Shown here piece after piece: positions 26,843 through 36,506 of a DNA stretch of 64,000 bases; the stretch's first letter is position 1; every line of letters starts with the position of its first letter. The translations under genes and the position numbers were made by a program. Source of the DNA: Flavobacterium zhairuonense (GTDB taxonomy: Bacteria; Bacteroidota; Bacteroidia; Flavobacteriales; Flavobacteriaceae); NCBI RefSeq assembly GCF_004352915.1, contig NZ_SJSY01000062.1, positions 25,588 through 89,587 of the forward strand, written 5' to 3'. Below the pieces are notes generated by a model. That model was not told where the DNA came from. It was given only the letters and a program-made list of their open reading frames with translations, and made no database searches.

Positions 26843-27070
26843 TTAATTCGTTTTCATCGGAGGCAAATCAAATGCTTTTGAATCATGTTCAAAGTTATTT
26901 CTATGCGCTCCATCGCAAAATGGTTTGTTTGCCGAATGTCCGCAACGGCAAAGCCCTAAAGCTTGTCTTCCTTGTAATCCGTAAACAGTTCCTTCTGGAT
27001 CCATGATTTCAAAATCGCCTTCAATTTTGATTGATCCATTTTTATTGATGATTAATTTTGTCTTGCTCAT
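26843..27070 (-). CDS. CDGSH iron-sulfur domain protein
   Basis: A 75-residue protein with one CDGSH site: CRCGHSANKPFCDGAH, giving three Cys and one His ligand for a [2Fe-2S] cluster of the mitoNEET type. It has no membrane anchor, so it is cytosolic. Bacterial members are thought to be electron or cluster carriers; the partner is unknown. Confidence 0.9.
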   Translation of the reverse strand: MSKTKLIINKNGSIKIEGDFEIMDPEGTVYGLQGRQALGLCRCGHSANKPFCDGAHRNNFEHDSKAFDLPPMKTN

Positions 27071-27343
27071 GATTTTATTTTTTTCGGATGCAAAGATTGC
27101 GAAATATATCGTGAAGATTTTAATGCGAATGCTAGTTTAAACTGGTTCTATTTTAGTGGCTATTCCACAGAGATGCACGGAGGTTTTTCGCAGAGATTCA
27201 CAAAGTTTTTTTGTTAGAGTGAAATAATCTCGCAAAGTCGCAGAGACGCAAAGTTTTTTCAACCTAAAACGAAAAACTCAACTAATATCTACGCTTTTTC
27301 TTAGCGAATCTCCACGTAATAACGAAATCTCAATTCTATTGCT
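27071..27343. other. Gene-free stretch before metG, with a period-8 array
   Basis: About 270 bases between divergent genes. CAAAG, CAGAG and CAAAG start at 27233, 27241 and 27249, exactly 8 apart. A looser copy (CAGAG, CACGG, CAGAG, CACAAAG) lies at 27168-27205. No coding frame is convincing. Confidence 0.7.
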
Positions 27344-27351
27344 TATTTTTG
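27344..27351 (+). promoter_or_regulatory. -7 element TATTTTTG for metG
   Basis: Matches TAnnTTTG, 19 bases before the metG ATG. Confidence 0.5.
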
Positions 27352-27370
27352 CACTCAATAAAATTGAGTT

Positions 27371-29506
27371 ATGATACAGAATCCAAAAAGATATACTATT
27401 ACAGCGGCATTGCCTTATACCAATGGACCTATTCATATTGGGCATTTGGCGGGAGTTTACGTGCCTGCGGATATCTATTCGAGATATTTAAGATTGCAAG
27501 GAAAAGATGTAGCATTCATCTGCGGAAGCGATGAACACGGCGTTGCAATTTCGATGAAAGCTAAAAAAGAAGGAATTACACCACAAGAAGTTATCGATAA
27601 ATATGATGGAATTATCCGCAAATCTTTCTCTGATTTCGGAATTTCCTTTAATAATTACTCAAGAACTTCGGCAAAAATCCATCACGATACGGCTTCAGAA
27701 TTCTTTAAGACTTTGTATGATAAAGGCGATTTTATTGAAGAAGTTACCGAGCAATTGTATGATGCAAAAGCAAATCAGTTTTTAGCAGACCGTTTTGTGG
27801 TTGGAACTTGTCCAAAATGCGACAATCCAGAAGCTTACGGCGATCAATGCGAAAAATGCGGATCAACTTTGAATGCGACTGATTTGATTAATCCAAAATC
27901 AACCATTACAGGCGAAACTCCAATTTTAAAATCAACTAAACACTGGTTTTTACCTTTGGATCGTTACGACGCTTTTTTACGCGAATGGATTTTAGAAGGT
28001 CATAAAAACGATTGGAAAACAAACGTTTATGGACAAGTAAAATCTTGGATCGACGCTGGTTTAGAGCCTCGTGCGGTAACACGTGACCTTGATTGGGGAA
28101 TTGATGTTCCGGTTGAAGGTGCTGAAGGAAAAAAATTATACGTTTGGTTTGATGCGCCTATCGGATATATTTCTTCTACAAAAGAATGGGCTGCGCGCGA
28201 AGGAAAAGACTGGGAGCCATATTGGAAAGATGAAGAAACCAAACTAGTTCACTTTATCGGGAAAGACAACATCGTTTTTCACTGTATCATTTTCCCGGCG
28301 ATGCTAAAAGCGGAAGGAAGCTATATTTTACCAGACAATGTTCCAGCAAATGAATTCTTGAATTTAGAAGGAAACAAACTTTCGACTTCTAAAAACTGGG
28401 CAGTTTGGTTGCATGAATATTTAGAAGAGTTTCCAGATAAGCAAGATGTTTTGCGTTATGCGTTAACATCAAATGCGCCTGAAACAAAAGATAACGATTT
28501 TACTTGGAAAGATTTCCAAGCTAGAAATAACAACGAATTGGTTGCTATTTTCGGAAACTTCGTAAACCGCGTTGTAGTTTTAACCAACAAATATTACGAT
28601 GGAATTATCCCGACGCCAAATGAATTTACTGAAGTTGATGAAGCAACTTTAGCTGAATTAAAAGCATATCCAGCTGTAATTTCAAGTTCAGTTGAGCGTT
28701 ACAGATTCCGTGAAGCTTTGGGCGAATTAATGAATGTTGCGCGTTTAGGAAACAAATATTTAGCAGACGAAGAGCCTTGGAAAGTAATGAAAGACAATCC
28801 AGAGCGCGTAAAAACACAAATGTATGTGGCATTACAAATTGCTGCAGCGTTGAGCGTTTTGGCTGAACCATTTTTACCTTTTACAGCAACTAAACTTTCT
28901 AAAATCCTGAATTTAGGAGATTTGAAAGAGCATTTTGCGGGATTCAGTAAATTCTTGAAAGAGAAAGACCGCGATGCAAAAGATATTGTTATCGATAAAA
29001 CATTAGGATGGAATGACATTTCTGAAAACTCAGATTTAATTCCGGCAGGACATAAAATTGGTGAAGCAGAATTGCTTTTCGCTAAAATTGAAGACGAAGA
29101 AATTCAAAAACAAATAGATAAATTGGAAGCAACAAAAACAGCTAATCTTGCTGAAAGCAAACAACCAGAACCGCAAAAAGATTTAATTCAGTTTGAGGAT
29201 TTTGCGAAAATGGATATTCGTATCGGAACAATTTTAGAAGCTGAAAAAATGCCAAAAGCGAATAAACTTTTAGTTTTAAAAGTAGATACAGGAATTGATG
29301 TTCGCACGATTGTTTCGGGAATTGCTGAGAGTTTTTCTCCTGAAGAAATCATCGGGAAACGTGTTTCTGTTTTGGCAAACTTAGCGCCAAGAGCTTTACG
29401 CGGTGTCGAAAGCCAAGGAATGATCTTAATGACAACAAATGCCGAAGGAAAACTGGTATTTGTAAATCCAGATGCTGACGCTCCAAACGGATCGACTGTA
29501 AACTAA
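27371..29506 (+). CDS. metG: Methionyl-tRNA synthetase with C-terminal tRNA-binding domain
   Basis: A 711-residue class I synthetase. HIGH is exact at residues 22-25 ([10 protein letters not shown]); the zinc knuckle has CPKC and CEKCG (about 145-165); the KMSKS loop reads KLSTS. The C-terminal 100 residues form an EMAP-type tRNA-binding domain ([20 protein letters not shown], then [16 protein letters not shown]), as in dimeric MetG. It charges initiator and elongator tRNA-Met. Full length, single gene with a terminator. Confidence 0.96.
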   Translation: MIQNPKRYTITAALPYTNGPIHIGHLAGVYVPADIYSRYLRLQGKDVAFICGSDEHGVAISMKAKKEGITPQEVIDKYDGIIRKSFSDFGISFNNYSRTSAKIHHDTASEFFKTLYDKGDFIEEVTEQLYDAKANQFLADRFVVGTCPKCDNPEAYGDQCEKCGSTLNATDLINPKSTITGETPILKSTKHWFLPLDRYDAFLREWILEGHKNDWKTNVYGQVKSWIDAGLEPRAVTRDLDWGIDVPVEGAEGKKLYVWFDAPIGYISSTKEWAAREGKDWEPYWKDEETKLVHFIGKDNIVFHCIIFPAMLKAEGSYILPDNVPANEFLNLEGNKLSTSKNWAVWLHEYLEEFPDKQDVLRYALTSNAPETKDNDFTWKDFQARNNNELVAIFGNFVNRVVVLTNKYYDGIIPTPNEFTEVDEATLAELKAYPAVISSSVERYRFREALGELMNVARLGNKYLADEEPWKVMKDNPERVKTQMYVALQIAAALSVLAEPFLPFTATKLSKILNLGDLKEHFAGFSKFLKEKDRDAKDIVIDKTLGWNDISENSDLIPAGHKIGEAELLFAKIEDEEIQKQIDKLEATKTANLAESKQPEPQKDLIQFEDFAKMDIRIGTILEAEKMPKANKLLVLKVDTGIDVRTIVSGIAESFSPEEIIGKRVSVLANLAPRALRGVESQGMILMTTNAEGKLVFVNPDADAPNGSTVN

Positions 29507-29523
29507 AGATTTATATACTATAT

Positions 29524-29571
29524 AAATTGCGTGAGTCGATTATTTTAATTGATTCACGCAATTTTATTTTT
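29524..29571 (+). terminator. Terminator after metG
   Basis: AAATTGCGTGA pairs with TCACGCAATTT; further pairing with two mismatches lies inside, and a T-rich run follows. Confidence 0.8.
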
Positions 29572-29607
29572 AAACTATACGCCAAAAAACTTGAAAAATA
29601 AACTAAA

Positions 29608-30495
29608 ATGAAACTCACCAAACCAAGATTAGCCCTAATCTGCGGTATACTCTGCATTTCGATTTTTCCTATATTGGTCAAATTACGATTAACACCAGGA
29701 TTAATTTCGGCTTTTTACCGAATGTTTTTCGCTGTTCTTTTGCTTTTGCCCTATACAATTCTGAGCAAAAATTTCAAACTGCCAAGTCTAAAATTTACGC
29801 TTTTGGCAATGCTTTGTGGTGTTTTATTTTCGTCAGATGTTGCGGTTTGGAATATTGCTATTCAGGAATCCAGCGCAACTCAGGCTTCTTTGTTGACTAA
29901 TTTATCTCCGGTTTGGGTTGGCGTTGGTTCATTTTTCTTTTTGAAAGCAAAACCTGCAACGAATTTTTGGATCGGGACATTGGTCGCTTTATTCGGAATG
30001 GTCACTTTAGTTGGTTTTGAGTTTTTTATCGATTTAAACTTTGATAAAGCATTTCTTTTTGCTGTTTTATCTGGCATTTTATATTCCATTTATCTTTTGG
30101 TTAGCAAAAATGTACTTTCACAGGTAGATGTTTTGTCGTTTATGACAATTAGTTTATCGGCTTCAAGTATCTATCTCGGAATTTTATGTTATTCATTAAA
30201 CGAACCTTTTACAGGATTTTCAAATACAGGTTGGTTTGTGCTGGTTTTGCAGGCAGTCATTTGTCAATTGTGTGCGTGGCTTTCGATAAGTTATGCGACA
30301 CAGCATATGCGTGCGACCAGAGTTTCCTTAAGTTTACTGAGTCAGGCGGTAATTACATCTATTTTAGCTTGGTTGTTTTTGGAAGAAAAAATAACTTTAC
30401 AAATGATTTTCGGTGGCATCATATTGCTTTTCGGAATTCGAATTACTTTTTACGATAAAACAATTTCTTTAAAAAGGCTTTTTTCTAATAATTAA
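29608..30495 (+). CDS. EamA/DMT-family transporter
   Basis: A 295-residue protein with about ten membrane helices in two EamA halves (first half with RMFFAVLLLLPYTI and ATQASLLTNLSPVWVG; second with THMRATRVSLSLLSQAV-like residues and FLEEKITLQMIFGGIILLFGI). Members export metabolites or amino acids; the substrate cannot be told. Confidence 0.87.
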   Translation: MKLTKPRLALICGILCISIFPILVKLRLTPGLISAFYRMFFAVLLLLPYTILSKNFKLPSLKFTLLAMLCGVLFSSDVAVWNIAIQESSATQASLLTNLSPVWVGVGSFFFLKAKPATNFWIGTLVALFGMVTLVGFEFFIDLNFDKAFLFAVLSGILYSIYLLVSKNVLSQVDVLSFMTISLSASSIYLGILCYSLNEPFTGFSNTGWFVLVLQAVICQLCAWLSISYATQHMRATRVSLSLLSQAVITSILAWLFLEEKITLQMIFGGIILLFGIRITFYDKTISLKRLFSNN

Positions 30496-30605
30496 AATTT
30501 CTCTCGCAGATTTGGCAGATTGAGCAGATAAACATTATTCTAATCCTTTCAATCTGTGGCAAAGACCTGCAACAAAGAAAACCTAAAACTTCAAACAAAA
30601 ACATT

Positions 30606-31313
30606 ATGTTACATAAAACTAAAATTCCAAATTTAAAAGTAATCGCATTTGATGCTGATGATACTTTATTTGTAAATGAACCTTATTTTCAAGAAACTGA
30701 ACATAAATTTTGTGCTTTGATGGAAGATTATCTTTCACATCAAGGCATTTCGCAGGAATTATTCAAAATTGAAATTGCAAATCTGCCTTTATACGGTTAC
30801 GGAATCAAAGGTTACATTCTTTCTATGATTGAAGCCGCGATGAACATTTCAAACAATACCATTCCGATTGCAGTAATTGAAAAAATCATTCAATATGGAA
30901 AAGAATTATTGGAAAAACCAATCGAACTTTTAGACGGAATCGAAGAAACACTTGAAGCTTTAAAAGGCAAATACAAACTGGTTGTTGCCACAAAAGGCGA
31001 TTTAAAAGACCAACATAGCAAATTGCATCGTTCTGGTTTAGGGCATTATTTTCATCATATTGAAGTAATGTCAGACAAACAAGAAATTGATTATCAAAAA
31101 CTGCTTGGTCGTTTGGATATTCAGGCACATGAATTTTTGATGATCGGAAATTCACTAAAATCAGATGTTTTGCCAGTTTTAGGAATCGGTGGCTATGCGG
31201 TCCACATTCCGTTTCATACGACTTGGGAACACGAAAAAATTAATCATACTATCGAGCACGAGCATTTTAGTTCTTTTGAAACGATTGCAGAAGTGCTTCC
31301 GAATTTATTATAA
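30606..31313 (+). CDS. HAD-superfamily hydrolase
   Basis: A 235-residue protein. Motif I is IAFDADDTLF (nucleophile Asp and acid/base Asp), motif II is the Thr in VVATKGDL, Lys in SDKQEIDYQKL, and motif III MIGNSLKSDVLPV. The helical cap between motifs I and II fits a C1-type phosphatase. Substrate unknown. The stop codon touches the start of the CAT-like gene (1-base overlap), so they form an operon. Confidence 0.87.
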   Translation: MLHKTKIPNLKVIAFDADDTLFVNEPYFQETEHKFCALMEDYLSHQGISQELFKIEIANLPLYGYGIKGYILSMIEAAMNISNNTIPIAVIEKIIQYGKELLEKPIELLDGIEETLEALKGKYKLVVATKGDLKDQHSKLHRSGLGHYFHHIEVMSDKQEIDYQKLLGRLDIQAHEFLMIGNSLKSDVLPVLGIGGYAVHIPFHTTWEHEKINHTIEHEHFSSFETIAEVLPNLL

Positions 31314-31942
31314 TGAAAACACTTTTAGACTTAGAAAATTGGAACAGAAAAGAGCATTTTGCCCATTTCAAACAGATGGAAGAACCATTTTTTGGTGCCA
31401 CTGTAGAAATTGACTGCACAAAAGCTTATCAATCTGCAAAAGCACTCAAAACTTCTTTTTTCATTTATTATCTTCATAAAACATTAGTTGCGGTAAATTC
31501 GATTGAAAATTTTAAATACAGAATCTCAGGCGACAACATATACATCAACGATCGAATTGATGCATCGGCAACAATTGGCCGTGAAGACGGAACTTTTGGA
31601 TTTTCTTTAATTGAATATAATTCTGATTTCAAAATCTTCGAAAAAAATGCTTTAGCAGAAATCGAACGAATTCAAAACACAACCGGACTTTTCACAAGAG
31701 AATTCAATGATGATAATTTAATTCATTTCTCGGCAATTCCCTGGTTGAACTTTACTTCACTAACACATGCTAGAAGTTTTACTTTTCCAGACAGCTGTCC
31801 AAAAGTTTCTTTTGGTAAAATGATGGTTTCTGAAACAGGAAGAAGAACGATTTCAATGGCCGTATATGTTCATCATGGATTGATGGATGGTTTGCATATG
31901 GGAAAATTTGTAGATTTCTTTCAGGAATTGATGAATGAATAA
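31313..31942 (+). CDS. Chloramphenicol acetyltransferase-like protein (type A CAT fold)
   Basis: A 209-residue protein close to type A CAT length. It has WNRKEHFAHFK near the N-terminus, the substrate strand FKYRISGDNIYI, and the catalytic motif HHGLMDG, where the first or second His is the general base in the C-terminal HHxxxDG pattern. Many chromosomal homologues in Bacteroidota are of unproven drug specificity. Co-transcribed with the HAD gene. Confidence 0.82.
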   Translation: MKTLLDLENWNRKEHFAHFKQMEEPFFGATVEIDCTKAYQSAKALKTSFFIYYLHKTLVAVNSIENFKYRISGDNIYINDRIDASATIGREDGTFGFSLIEYNSDFKIFEKNALAEIERIQNTTGLFTREFNDDNLIHFSAIPWLNFTSLTHARSFTFPDSCPKVSFGKMMVSETGRRTISMAVYVHHGLMDGLHMGKFVDFFQELMNE

Positions 31943-31973
31943 TACCTATTTTTCGATTAACCTTATAATGTTA

Positions 31974-31981
31974 TAATTTTG
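31974..31981 (+). promoter_or_regulatory. -7 element TAATTTTG for the OmpA gene
   Basis: Matches TAnnTTTG, 68 bases before the ATG, giving a leader of about 60 bases. Confidence 0.5.
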
Positions 31982-32049
31982 ACTTTTTCTGGACGATAAT
32001 TCCTACAATACATTGTTTTTTTGGGGCAAATTTAAAATCTCAAATAACA

Positions 32050-33183
32050 ATGAAAAAAATTGTAATTACTCTGGCATTTGCATTGAGCATTATGCGCATA
32101 AGTGCACAAACAGAAACGAAAGCGGCAGATAATTTTAACAAATGGTCTATAGAACTTGACGGCGGTTTTAACAAAGCTCAACGTCCATTCACTTCAAGCA
32201 ACTATTATAGCTCAAGAATCAGTCCATTTACAGCTGATTTAGGAGTGAGATACATGTTGAATAATAAGTTTGGTTTAAAAGCTGATTTTGGATACAATAG
32301 CTTGACAGAACAGAAAAACAGTTCTTTACCTTTTGATTCAAAATACTACAGAGTTGATCTGCAAGGTGTGGCAAACTTAGGGCGCATCATGAATTTTGAA
32401 ACATGGACTAACACATTTGGTTTATTGGCACATGCAGGTTTTGGAGTTGCTCAATTAGAAAACAAAGACTACAATGTTAAAGACAAAATTGGAAACGCAA
32501 TTTTTGGCTTGACAGGACAAGTAAGATTAACAGATCGTGTTGCTTTAACAGCAGATGCGACTACAATCTTAAATGCTTATCAAGATCGCACTTTTGATGG
32601 CGCTTCTGCAACAGGAAACAGAGGATTCTCAGGTTTACTTTTCAATGGAACTGTTGGTTTACAAGTTTATTTAGGAAAAAACACAAAACATGCTGACTGG
32701 GTCGTAACATCTAACAATGCTGACATCGCTGCTTTAGAAAACAAAGTTGCAGGTCTTGAAGAGCAAATCAAAAAGACTCCAGAAAAACAAGTAATTGTAG
32801 AAAAACCGATTAATAATGTTATCGCTGACAAAGATGTTGTTAAAGACATGATCAACGATAAATACTACAGTGTTTATTTTGATTTCAACAAATCAACTCC
32901 TATCGAAGCTTCAACATCGGCAATTGATGTAATTTTGGCTTATTTAAGAAAAAATCCATCAGCGTCAATTGATGTTGTTGGTCATGCAGATCAAGTTGGA
33001 AGTTCTGAATACAATGATAAGTTAGCAAATCTAAGAGCGACAAATGTTAAAACCATTTTAGAAAAAGCTGGCATTTCATCTTCAAGATTGAATGTTGTTT
33101 CTGAGGGAGCTGACACTTCTATCCAAAAAGAATCTGAAGAAGCTAGAAGATTAGCAAGAAGAGTTACTTTCAGAGTAAAATAA
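32050..33183 (+). CDS. OmpA-family outer-membrane protein
   Basis: A 377-residue protein. A signal peptide (about 1-20, ending RISAQ) precedes an N-terminal beta-barrel part (about 25-220; FGLKADFGYNSL, GLLAHAGFGVAQL, ending GLQVYLG). A coil linker (about 225-265) leads to the OmpA peptidoglycan-binding domain (about 275-377; VYFDFNKSTP, VVGHADQVGSSEYNDKLANL, RRLARRVTFRVK). It is probably an abundant structural porin with own promoter and terminator. Confidence 0.9.
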   Translation: MKKIVITLAFALSIMRISAQTETKAADNFNKWSIELDGGFNKAQRPFTSSNYYSSRISPFTADLGVRYMLNNKFGLKADFGYNSLTEQKNSSLPFDSKYYRVDLQGVANLGRIMNFETWTNTFGLLAHAGFGVAQLENKDYNVKDKIGNAIFGLTGQVRLTDRVALTADATTILNAYQDRTFDGASATGNRGFSGLLFNGTVGLQVYLGKNTKHADWVVTSNNADIAALENKVAGLEEQIKKTPEKQVIVEKPINNVIADKDVVKDMINDKYYSVYFDFNKSTPIEASTSAIDVILAYLRKNPSASIDVVGHADQVGSSEYNDKLANLRATNVKTILEKAGISSSRLNVVSEGADTSIQKESEEARRLARRVTFRVK

Positions 33184-33205
33184 TCTCTTTTATATTTCAA
33201 GAATG

Positions 33206-33238
33206 AAGCCCCGAAGAAATAACTTCGGGGCTTTTTTT
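33206..33238 (+). terminator. Terminator after the OmpA gene
   Basis: An 11-bp GC-rich stem (AAGCCCCGAAG with CTTCGGGGCTT), a 6-base loop and a T7 run. Confidence 0.92.
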
Positions 33239-33309
33239 ATGATTCATAAAAAAACAAATCTCTAAAAACAGCCGCAAATTTTACACTGCAAAAAATCATT
33301 TTATTTCAT

Positions 33310-33317
33310 TAATTTTG
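33310..33317 (+). promoter_or_regulatory. -7 element TAATTTTG
   Basis: Matches TAnnTTTG, 23 bases before the ATG of the 478-residue secreted protein. Confidence 0.5.
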
Positions 33318-33340
33318 AAAATATATCCCACCAAATCCTA

Positions 33341-34777
33341 ATGAAAAAATCACTGCTTTTCTGCCTTTTGCTTTCACAATCAATATTGTTAAGCCAAACT
33401 ATACTAAATTCTGCGGTTCTGAATTTGAATAAGCCCTCAGAAAATGGTCAGCTTATAAATGCCGAAAATGTCAAAACTCACGAAGTATTTGTCTTTGCTT
33501 CTGATAACAAAACCATCAATATTTTAAAATACAACAAGTCAATGTTCCTTGCAAATCAATTCAAGGATACACTTCGTGCTGAACAAAAAAGAACTCTAAT
33601 TGGCTATAGCTTTGGTGAAGATGGAAATCCAACGCTTTATTGGGGTTCCGAAAATCATAAAAATATCCGAATTATAAAATACAATCTGGAAACCAAAACA
33701 TCAAATCCATTAAGTTTTGATTTTCCTGCAAATACCGGAAATGTTATCACTTCTTTCCAAAAGAACAATACATTTTATATCCTTTCCAAAGAAAAAGATC
33801 AGGACCATTTGCTTTTATTCGAATTCCGAAATGAAAAATGCGAGATAAAAATGTTCGATTTTGCTCCTTTTTCTTTTAAAAATGAAAAAGGACAAGGTGT
33901 CTCATTTAGTGCATTGGTGCAATACCATTATCCTATCGAAAAAATTGAATCTGACGATTTTTCTTCTTTGGACAAAAGCGAAAACAAAAGCAAAATGTAC
34001 ATACAGGACGACGGCATTGTCCTAACATTTGATTACAATGCAAAACGCACTCAAGCGTTTCATTTAAATTTTGAAACCAATGCAATAACGGAAAAAATTT
34101 TTGATACTCCAGCGACGCAAACTCCATCGACAACAAATTCCTTTTTTCTCGAAAAAAAATTATATCAAATTAGCGCAAATAGCGACCAGCTGTTATTTAG
34201 CATAAAAGATTTTGATTCGGGCAAAAACCTTAAAAATGTTTCCGTTTCAAAAAATGACAGCATCACTTTTAAAAATTCACCAATGTTTTTGCAAATAAAT
34301 GGCGAAAAACCATTAAAGTTAAAAACTACAAGTAAATTTCTAAAACAGTTATCTACAGTAAATTCGGCACTTTCTGCATTCAAGAGCAAACGATATACTT
34401 TTATCACTTTTGGCGGATTTGCCGCTTATCAAACTCTTGGATTAAGTTATAACGGAATGGATTTTAATAATGTTCAAAATACCAGCAAAATGGTTTTCTT
34501 TGATGCCGCATTAAATTCTGATTCTGAGTTTGTAAACAACAGTCATTTAGAGCCTTTGGCAATTGACAATCTCAATTATTTTTTGAGCACGAGCAAAAAT
34601 ATTTCTTTGGTAAGCATTCTTAAAGTTCCTGATTTCTATATTTTAGGCTATTATGACAATGTTACAAAAAGCTATACCATGCGTAAGTTTACAGATGGTT
34701 TTATGGATCAAAATCCGGGAAATCCAATCATGAACAAAGCCATGTTTTCAAAATCTCTGCCACCAACTAGAAATTAA
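33341..34777 (+). CDS. Secreted protein of unknown function
   Basis: A 478-residue protein with a signal peptide (about 1-19, ending LLSQ). The mature part alternates short beta strands with polar loops (IGYSFGEDGNPTLYWGSE, SFQKNNTFYILSKEKDQDHLLLFEF, GGFAAYQTLGLSYNGMD), which suggests a propeller-like fold. No catalytic motif or named family is evident. The gene stands alone. Confidence 0.7.
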   Translation: MKKSLLFCLLLSQSILLSQTILNSAVLNLNKPSENGQLINAENVKTHEVFVFASDNKTINILKYNKSMFLANQFKDTLRAEQKRTLIGYSFGEDGNPTLYWGSENHKNIRIIKYNLETKTSNPLSFDFPANTGNVITSFQKNNTFYILSKEKDQDHLLLFEFRNEKCEIKMFDFAPFSFKNEKGQGVSFSALVQYHYPIEKIESDDFSSLDKSENKSKMYIQDDGIVLTFDYNAKRTQAFHLNFETNAITEKIFDTPATQTPSTTNSFFLEKKLYQISANSDQLLFSIKDFDSGKNLKNVSVSKNDSITFKNSPMFLQINGEKPLKLKTTSKFLKQLSTVNSALSAFKSKRYTFITFGGFAAYQTLGLSYNGMDFNNVQNTSKMVFFDAALNSDSEFVNNSHLEPLAIDNLNYFLSTSKNISLVSILKVPDFYILGYYDNVTKSYTMRKFTDGFMDQNPGNPIMNKAMFSKSLPPTRN

Positions 34778-34871
34778 TTTTATTGGGAATTAATCAAGAT
34801 CTCTAATGTTTTAGCTGTTTCCCAAAAATGGAATGGATTATTTTCGTTAATTTTACAGAAAAGACATCATT

Positions 34872-35390
34872 ATGCTATCAAAAAATATTGAAACAGCTTT
34901 AAACAAGCAAATTCGCATAGAAGCAGAATCTTCGCAAACTTATCTTTCTATGGCTTGTTGGGCTGAAGTACACGGATTAGAGGGAATCGCTCAATTTATG
35001 TACACACAGTCAGATGAAGAGCGTGCACACATGCTTAAATTAGTTAAGTATGTAAACGAACGCGGAGGTCACGCTCATGTTACCGATCTAAAAGCACCTA
35101 AAACAAGTTATTCTACTTTTAAGGAAATGTTTGAGGAGCTTTATAACCACGAACTTTTTGTTTCGAAATCTATCAACGAATTAGTACATATAACTTTTGA
35201 AGAAAAAGATTATGCAACACATAATTTCCTACAATGGTATGTATCTGAACAAATCGAAGAAGAGGCTACAGCAAAATCAATTCTAGACAAAATCAACTTA
35301 ATTGGTGATGATAAAGGCGGACTTTACTTGTTCGACCGTGATATTCAGCAATTAACAGTTACAAGCTCTATTGCTATCAATCCAAAATAA
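34872..35390 (+). CDS. ftnA: Ferritin (non-heme)
   Basis: A 172-residue four-helix ferritin. Ferroxidase ligands are visible: Glu in RIEAESSQTYLSM, Glu and His in DEERAHMLK, and the Gln/Glu pair in SEQIEEEAT. It oxidises Fe2+ and stores Fe3+ as a 24-mer in the cytosol. The next gene, a tiny Cys-rich protein, starts 85 bases on but has its own promoter-like element. Confidence 0.94.
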   Translation: MLSKNIETALNKQIRIEAESSQTYLSMACWAEVHGLEGIAQFMYTQSDEERAHMLKLVKYVNERGGHAHVTDLKAPKTSYSTFKEMFEELYNHELFVSKSINELVHITFEEKDYATHNFLQWYVSEQIEEEATAKSILDKINLIGDDKGGLYLFDRDIQQLTVTSSIAINPK

Positions 35391-35438
35391 AAAAAAGTTA
35401 AAGTTTATTTAGAATATTTAAAAATAACTTTTTTGGTT

Positions 35439-35446
35439 TATATTTG
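35439..35446 (+). promoter_or_regulatory. -7 element TATATTTG for the small Cys/Lys-rich gene
   Basis: Matches TAnnTTTG, 29 bases before the TTG start of the 61-residue protein. Confidence 0.5.
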
Positions 35447-35475
35447 CTCTGTTTTTAATAATATAGAGGGAAATT

Positions 35476-35661
35476 TTGAGCAAGAAAGAAAAAGACAAGG
35501 ACAAGAAAAAGGATAAAAAGAAAAAGAAAAACGCTGTTATCCTTGATAAAATTAAGAAGATTGAAAACTGTAAATCTTCTTGCTGCGAGAAATATAAAAA
35601 AAGCGAAAAGAAGCGTTGCTCACGCTGTCCTATGTTTGATTTATTCAAAAAAACGGCTTAA
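35476..35661 (+). CDS. Tiny Lys-rich protein with a Cys motif, unknown function
   Basis: A 61-residue protein. The N-terminal third is almost only Lys, Asp and Glu; the C-terminal half carries NCKSSCCEKYKKS and RCSRCPMFDLF, that is C-x3-CC and C-x2-CP, five Cys able to hold a metal. It starts with TTG; an AGAGGG lies just upstream, and a promoter element and terminator frame it, which supports a real gene. Ferritin lies upstream, so a metal link is possible but unproven. Confidence 0.65.
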   Translation: MSKKEKDKDKKKDKKKKKNAVILDKIKKIENCKSSCCEKYKKSEKKRCSRCPMFDLFKKTA

Positions 35662-35671
35662 CGATATAAAC

Positions 35672-35706
35672 AAAACCCATCAGATTTCTCTGGTGGGTTT
35701 TTTAGT
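35672..35706 (+). terminator. Terminator after the small Cys/Lys-rich gene
   Basis: AAAACCCATCAGA pairs with TCTGGTGGGTTTT (one G-T pair), loop TTTC, followed by a T run. Confidence 0.85.
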
Positions 35707-35742
35707 TTTAAATTGCATCCTCTTTTGATTTTAAATTCAACT

Positions 35743-36435
35743 ATGGAAAACAACGTCACAATTCCGAAATCAAGTCTTGATTTTTTGGTTCAACTTAAAG
35801 AAAACAACAACAAGCCTTGGTTTGAAGCCAATAAAGCACAATATTTAATCGAACTCAATCATATTGAAACTTTTGCAGGCGCTTTGCTAAAAGAATTATC
35901 CAAGACTGATGTTTTAGAAAATGCTTCGGGCAAAAAAAGTGTTTATCGAATATATAGAGATATTCGGTTTTCAAAAGACAAAACACCTTTCAAAACTTTT
36001 TGGGGAGGAAGCTATACGCGTGCAACTGCGGCGCGCCGTGGCGGTTATTATTTTCATCTTGAGAAAGGAAATACTTTTTTCGCAGGTGGTTTTTGGGGGC
36101 CAAATGCTCAAGATTTGAAACGAATTAGAACAGAATTTGCGCAAGATCCTGAAACTTTTCAGGAAATATTGAATTCAAAATCTTTCGTCAGCAACTTCGG
36201 AACTTTACAAGGCGAACAACTCAAAACAAAGCCAAAAGATTTCGACATAAACCATCCGGCCATTGATTTACTTCGTTTCAAACAATTTCTGGTTATAAAA
36301 CGATTTTCAGACGAAGAAGTTTTGAGTCCAAATTTTCTAGAATTGGCTTTAGATGCTTTTAAAAATATGCGTCCTTTTTTTGATTATATGAGTGAAGTAC
36401 TGACCACAGATGCAAACGGAGTTTCTGTTTTATAA
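35743..36435 (+). CDS. DUF2461 family protein
   Basis: A 230-residue soluble protein of the DUF2461 (TIGR02453) family: LDFLVQLKENNNKPWFEANKA, YRIYRDIRFSKDKTPFKTFWGG, then GGYYFHL and GGFWGP. Its function is unknown although the family is widespread. The ATG at 35743 is used; the upstream in-frame TTG lies inside the previous terminator region. Terminator shared with ssb. Confidence 0.88.
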   Translation: MENNVTIPKSSLDFLVQLKENNNKPWFEANKAQYLIELNHIETFAGALLKELSKTDVLENASGKKSVYRIYRDIRFSKDKTPFKTFWGGSYTRATAARRGGYYFHLEKGNTFFAGGFWGPNAQDLKRIRTEFAQDPETFQEILNSKSFVSNFGTLQGEQLKTKPKDFDINHPAIDLLRFKQFLVIKRFSDEEVLSPNFLELALDAFKNMRPFFDYMSEVLTTDANGVSVL

Positions 36436-36452
36436 ATATGTTCACGAGAATT

Positions 36453-36487
36453 AAACCCGACAGGTTTCAAAAACCTGCCGGGTTTTG
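36453..36487. terminator. Two-way terminator between the DUF2461 gene and ssb
   Basis: AAACCCGACAGGTTT pairs with AAACCTGCCGGGTTT (one mismatch) between convergent genes. Confidence 0.82.
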
Positions 36488-36506
36488 TTGCTTTTTATTA
36501 ATTTGG

